This document shows, piece by piece, positions 60,050-64,000 of a DNA stretch of 64,000 nt (position 1 is its first letter; the number at the start of each line of letters is the position of its first letter). The translations under genes and the position numbers were made by a program. Below the pieces are notes generated by a model that did no database searches, was not told the origin of the DNA, and saw only the letters and a list, made by a program, of their open reading frames with translations. Source of the DNA: Candidatus Synoicihabitans palmerolidicus (lineage in GTDB: Bacteria; Verrucomicrobiota; Verrucomicrobiia; Opitutales; Opitutaceae); contig JAGGDC010000002.1 in NCBI GenBank assembly GCA_020809425.1, forward strand, positions 510,334 through 574,333, written 5' to 3'.

Positions 60050-61892
60050 CATGGTCTTTTGTTTTAGGAATGGGAACGGATGACGCGCAGGGAGATATGC
60101 GTGGAATGTTGGCAGGATTCGAAGACGTGCGGCAGGGGCCGCTCGGGCCAGTGTTGGGCGCAGACGCGCAGCAGGACGCTGCGCAAGAGGGCGAGGTTGG
60201 CCAGGGGGGGGGATGACGTTGCGGGTACGCGAGTGGTCTTCGCGCCCGCAGGCGTCGCGGCGCCAGTGGTTGCGGATCTCCACTCCGCCCCAGTGCCCGC
60301 GGATCAAGGCGAGCATTTGCGCAGGGCTGCGTTCTGCGGGTGCCAGGCTGCTGGCGTAGGCGCGTTGCTCGCAACTTTCGGTGAGGTCGCGTTTTCGCAC
60401 CGTGGGTTTGTCCACGAGCCCCAGGCTGCGCAGCCCGGGGTAGTCGGCTTGCGAGGGCGTGGCCACCACCACGGACACCCGCCAGGTGGTCACGCGGTCC
60501 CGACTCGGATCGGTCCGCTCAAACAAGGGGGTGGAACGGTCCGGGCGCGCTGGACCAGCGCGCTCAGCTGGGGTTGGTTGCCTTTGATCTGGGGCACATA
60601 CTCGCCGCTTTTTCCCACGATGGTGCGGGCCTGCTCGCGGGTGGCGTGCAAGGCGTCGCCGGTGTGACGATCTGCTCGTCCAACGACGCGGCGGCCAACA
60701 CCTCACCGGCGCGGGCCTGTTCACTGCGCGAGGTGTTTTCCTTTTGATCGACGATGGCCAGGGCGACCGGCGCGCCGGTGTCGGCCTCGACCAGGCTGAG
60801 CACCCCGACCGCGTCGCGGATAAACTTTCCGTCCAGGGCGAGCGCTCCGGGCAGGGCACCGGCGTGGGCTGTGAGCCAGCGGTTGTGAGGGCCTGGGCAA
60901 AGGTCTCCGGATCGAGCCGGGTGAGCACGTCGTAAAACACGCTGTAACTGGAGGCCAGGCGGACCTTTGTGCCGGCCTCACGGGGCAGGGCCAGGGCGAA
61001 GCGCTGGTCTTGGTCGAGCAGGTTGGCCATACTAGCGATCGACGCGATGTCGCGCCGGCCGGCCAGCAGCGCGAGCGCCACGAGGCCAAGAACCGGACCG
61101 ATCTTGAAGCGGGTGTTTTTGGCGCGCGGCGCAGTCCCGCCCAGCAGTCCTCGGGCAAAGCGGGGTCGGGGGCGCTCAGCCAGGGCCTTGGCCGAGGGGT
61201 GCAGGGGCCGCAGCAGCCACAGGTGCTATGGGTTTGCCGTGCTCGCGGTAAAAGTCGCCTCGGTGCCGTTCGTAACCCTGGCTGGTCCCGACCGGCTCCC
61301 ACGCGGAGGCCTTGTAGCACGTGCCTGGGTAGGCCTCCGGGTCGGTGAAGGTTTCGGCTAGCACCGGCCGATAGCCGAAGCGTTCCTGCCAATGGCCCGG
61401 CAACGTGCGCACCGCCGCCGCGAGCACCTGGGAGGCGAAATTAGGCTCCTCGCCGCGCTTGGTAAGCAGTAGAAAGCGGCGGTTTTGCACCACCAGGGAA
61501 AGCCGCTCGACCCGGCGGGTCGCATCCCAGCCCACCCACCGGTCCCGGTCCTTGAGCGCGTAGCAGACCGGACCCCACGCCAGCAGCGCCACACCGCCCG
61601 CCCCCATCTTTCGACAATCTGGCGCAGCTAATCGCCCACCAGATGCCCGGATCCCAAGTAGTGCCGCTCGTGCAGCTGCGCGTCGAACCACTCCTGCTCG
61701 GCCGCAGTGGCCATGCGCACCTCCACGTTTCGATCCCAGTGCTTCTGCTCCGGGTTTGCGTTCGTCGCTTCCCTTTCCGTTTCACCTTTAGACTTCATCC
61801 CACTGAAACAGATCGAAAATCGGCCAAATGGTTTAGCTCAAAGTTACACCGCTGACCTTCAATCACTTCACTCGTCACGGGAAAAGACCATG
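60050..61892 (-). mobile_element. ISAs1-type element with DruA-like domain, copy d
   Basis: 1843 bp in reverse orientation, with ends CATGGTCTTTT (60050-60060) and AAAAGACCATG (61882-61892). Compared with copy c it lacks 79 bp near 61131; in copy c that interval is bounded by two GGCGCGCGG repeats, one of which remains. The right end touches the ATG of the next gene. Confidence 0.85.
60070..61799 (-). pseudogene. DruA-ISAs1 fusion transposase, degenerate copy d
   Basis: Starts at ATG 61799 (MKSKGETEREATNANPEQKH). The DruA-like part contains GTCYKASAWEPVGTSQGYER. After the 79-bp deletion the ISAs1 part gives LASSYSVFYDVLTRLDPETF, VADTGAPVALAIVDQKENT-like sequence, YVPQIKGNQPQLSALVQRAR and LIRGHWGGVEIRNHWRRDAC. 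Frames change near 61600, 61131, 60880, 60655 and 60210. Catalytic motifs are preserved in pieces, but no complete frame remains. Confidence 0.8.
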
Positions 61893-62105
61893 GATCAGTT
61901 CCGGGAGACCCTCAGCGACCCGTTGACTTTATATGAGTTGATTCGCGATGATGAGATGCCGCAGGAAGCTCGTCTCTCCTTCCGTCTGCGCAAAAACCCG
62001 GCAATGCGCGCCCGCCTCAAACAGATCCAAGCCGACTACGAATCCAAGGGCGAAAAGGCCGTACTCATCGCTTGGCTCGAAGCCTCCCTCAAAATCGAAA
62101 AATAG
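61890..62105 (+). CDS. Small hypothetical protein at an ISAs1 edge
   Basis: Seventy-one residues, MDQFRETLSDPLTLYELIRD and KNPAMRARLKQIQADYESKG, charged and helical, no known motif. The ATG is formed by the last bases of the ISAs1 right end (AAAAGACCATG). Either the original gene began upstream and was trimmed, or the element inserted exactly at its start. The native promoter must have been replaced. Confidence 0.5.
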   Translation: MDQFRETLSDPLTLYELIRDDEMPQEARLSFRLRKNPAMRARLKQIQADYESKGEKAVLIAWLEASLKIEK

Positions 62106-62169
62106 CCTGACCTTTCCGGTCTCCTCCCGAAACCCAACAGTCCGACTAATTCCAGTTAAGACTCATCTC

Positions 62170-62709
62170 ATGAAGGCGACCATTACCCCACTCCCGCGTT
62201 TAGCTCGTGCTTACGGTCCGTTGATCACGGTTTTACTCTGCCTCATCACGATCGGTATTCCTTCCCTTCGCGCCTTGGATATTTCAGGCACCTACCGCGA
62301 CAAGGGAATCTGTGTCGGGGCAACGCCACACGGTCCCCCTCCCACGATTTCATTCCACGCGTTACTGGGACATGAGTTCGACCCTACGCTCGCCACGCTA
62401 AATTACGCCTCCTCATCGCACGTCAACCTCGTGGACCGGGACGGTACCCTGGACCTCGAAATGGTGACCGAAGACAATAAGGTGATTCTGCACCGCAATG
62501 GGAGCGCCCATGAAGGCTACTCTCACGAAGGAGACTTAACCGTGATTCGCATGCGCCAAGGCGACTCACTGGATGAGCGCTATGTGTTGGTAATCAGCCC
62601 CCTCGATCAAGGCGCCTATCTCGAGGTCAAAGTCTACCACGTGCGCCCCAGCTTCGTCGGTCCCTACGGCGAACTCCTCGGCACCTACATCTTCGTCAGA
62701 CACGAGTAA
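62170..62709 (+). CDS. Exported hypothetical protein
   Basis: A 179-residue protein with an N-terminal signal or anchor (LITVLLCLITIGIPSLRALD). The rest is beta-rich: LDISGTYRDKGICVGATPHG, LEMVTEDNKVILHRNGSAHE and YVLVISPLDQGAYLEVKVYH. No family is recognised. It is intact and follows the small gene by about 65 bp; the two may be co-transcribed. Confidence 0.6.
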   Translation: MKATITPLPRLARAYGPLITVLLCLITIGIPSLRALDISGTYRDKGICVGATPHGPPPTISFHALLGHEFDPTLATLNYASSSHVNLVDRDGTLDLEMVTEDNKVILHRNGSAHEGYSHEGDLTVIRMRQGDSLDERYVLVISPLDQGAYLEVKVYHVRPSFVGPYGELLGTYIFVRHE

Positions 62710-62915
62710 ACACCCCGCTCGCAGCGAACAAGTGGTTCGCCTGAAATAGTTTCACCGCCAGCAGCAAAGGACCCGGGGCCAACTCCATCGGTTATCCACG
62801 CACAAAAACCCACGAGGAAACCCAACCCAGTCCCATCCCGTGAAACCCGCCAAACCAACACCTCCTTTTCCTTAGTGCCCTGGTATGTTCGAACCGATGT
62901 TAAGAACGAGCGAGG

Positions 62916-63165
62916 ACGGAGCCGAATGCAGCCTCCGAGAATGGACCATAGAGTTCGTCGCAGGAGGCTGGATTCGGCGCGAATGCACATGCGAGGTAAA
63001 TGCCTTGAATGATGCTCGCCAGGGTGCGGTGCAGACTGGCCGTCTGCACCGCACGGCAACCCAGAGGCCGATTTGTTACCCGAGGATTTACCTCGAACAG
63101 AAGCCCTGGCCCGGGTTGCCGACCTGGTTGAACTCGAACCGCTGAGAGAGCCCTGAGCTCGTATA
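62916..63165 (+). ncRNA. Candidate IS110 bridge RNA, copy B
   Basis: Same fold as copy A: stem 1 pairs 62921-62936 with 62963-62978, and the enclosed 13-bp hairpin with loop TGGCC is unchanged. Only about five bases differ over some 290 bp, fewer relative differences and no indels compared with the adjacent coding region, which has several. This suggests selection or recent copying. Confidence 0.55.
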
Positions 63166-63170
63166 ATAAG

Positions 63171-64000
63171 ATGGAGCAAACCACCCCTGAAAATCAAGTC
63201 ACCTATGTTGGTGTGGATATCGCCAAAGATCGTCTCGACTACACCGTCGATGATACTCGCTGTGCCCACGTCGGAGAACACCCACCGAGGCCACCGAGCC
63301 TTGATCAAGCACCTCCAGAGCCTGCCCAATGCCCGGGTCGTATGCAAAGCGACTGGCGGCTATGAGCGTGCCATTGTCGCCGCATTGCTCTTGGCCCAGA
63401 TCCAAGTCTGCGTGGTCAATCCAGGGCGTGTGCGCGCCTTTGCCCGCGCCGCCGGCTTGCTCGCCAAGACCGACCCACTCGACGCTCAACGGTTGCGCCG
63501 CTTTGGGTTACAAATGAAGCCACGCCTGCACCGGGCCCTCGACGAACGGCCGCAACCGTGCGTGAGCTGCTCGACTATCGCCGGCAGATCAGTGATCAAC
63601 TCGTCGCCACAGGCAACCGGTGCGAGTTGGCCGGACGCATTTTTCGTGAACGCCTTGAGATCCTGCGGGCGCTTTTAGCCACCGAGCTCGAACAAACCGA
63701 TGCGCTGATTAAAACGCACATCCACGAGGACGACAGTCTACGCACCAAAGCCCGCGCGACTGCGCGAACTCCAAGGCGCAGGGCCCGTGCTCGCGGCCAC
63801 CCTGCTCGCCTACGTGCCTGAACTCGGAAAGATCGAATCGGGCCAACCCGCCGCTCTGATCGGTGTGGCCCCGTTCGCCCACGACAGCGGGCGGCGACAT
63901 CGTTGCCGACATGTGCGCGGCGGGCGTCATTCCGTGCGCCAGGTCCTCTACATGGCGGCGGTCTCTGCCATCCGAGGTAACCCTGTCATGCGAGCGTTCT
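63171..64000 (+). pseudogene. IS110 transposase, copy B, degenerate and cut by the window edge
   Basis: Starts MEQTTPENQVTYVGVDIAKD. Breaks specific to this copy are an insertion near 63272-63295 (after CAHVG), and loss of one base near 63546 (DERPQP where copy A has DEAAAT). It shares with copy A an extra base near 63756. The C-terminal part PFAHDSGRRHRCRHVRGGRH is visible up to the edge. Confidence 0.8.

Larger units (their letters stand above)
62882..64000 (+). mobile_element. IS110-family element, copy B (runs off the window)
   Basis: The left end GGTATGTTCGAACCGATG follows a CT (62880-62881), as in copy A. It aligns with copy A from its start to the right edge of the window, where copy A is at about position 16620. 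Its left flank is unrelated to the interspersed repeat that copy A entered. Confidence 0.8.

Noticed and set aside
48010..61892. A composite transposon carrying dapA-dapB-ruvA and greA between ISAs1 copies
   Set aside because: The enclosed genes are ordinary housekeeping genes and all ISAs1 copies are damaged; independent insertions and rearrangement explain the layout better.

Overview
The window looks like chromosomal DNA of a member of the Verrucomicrobiota, most likely Opitutaceae. This is inferred from a very long GreA/GreB-type factor with a large N-terminal extension (56931-58775), a PEP-CTERM-anchored repeat protein (30601-34605), LptF/G and LpxA for a lipopolysaccharide outer membrane, a SUF operon in the order sufC-sufB-sufD-sufT behind a Fur-type regulator, and GC-rich genes with short spacers. 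No tRNA, rRNA or CRISPR array was found.

The main feature of the window is genome decay together with insertion sequences. Housekeeping genes are mostly open: trxB, sufCBD/T, clpP, infC, an A-type Fe-S carrier, crcB, pdxA, lpxA, aroB, lptF/G, ruvA, dapA, dapB and greA. Many transport, envelope, signalling and osmolyte genes carry one to several frameshifts or nonsense codons: an M20 peptidase, two glycosyltransferases, GntP, a solute-binding protein, a cell-wall amidase, a transglutaminase protein, an ECF sigma factor, the PEP-CTERM giant, mannosylglycerate synthase and phosphatase, a hybrid histidine kinase, PPi-phosphofructokinase, a POT transporter, DgkA, NhaC and a TPR lipoprotein. Several breaks sit in homopolymers. 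The bias against accessory genes suggests relaxed selection, as in host-associated Opitutaceae, but sequencing error cannot be excluded from the sequence alone.

Layout: 1-3300 holds a DDE insertion sequence, a GNAT remnant and a broken IS30. 3400-6000 holds broken M20, GT2 and GT4 genes. 6100-12500 holds trxB, the Fur-type regulator and the SUF operon. 12500-15350 is decayed (GntP, solute-binding protein). 15350-16970 holds an interspersed repeat split by an IS110 element with a structured left-end RNA, followed by a MITE-like element. 17150-22260 holds clpP and a minus-strand cluster (A-type carrier, infC, amidase, crcB, TIGR03790). 22380-26830 holds the transglutaminase protein and a sigma/membrane-protein pair. 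26830-30380 holds pdxA, lpxA, a conserved hypothetical gene and aroB. 30600-40110 holds the PEP-CTERM protein, mannosylglycerate genes, histidine kinase and pfp. 40400-48000 holds membrane and TPR proteins. 48000-62000 is mainly IS material around dapA-dapB-ruvA, greA and an ArsR-methyltransferase gene. A second IS110 copy runs off the right edge.

The most notable elements are the ISAs1-type transposons whose transposase carries an N-terminal domain resembling DUF4338/DruA of the Druantia anti-phage system (four copies or parts). Next are the IS110 elements with a strongly folded, nearly invariant candidate bridge RNA. Third is a hybrid insertion sequence flanked by oppositely oriented ISAs1 fragments that looks like the scar of an IS-mediated inversion.
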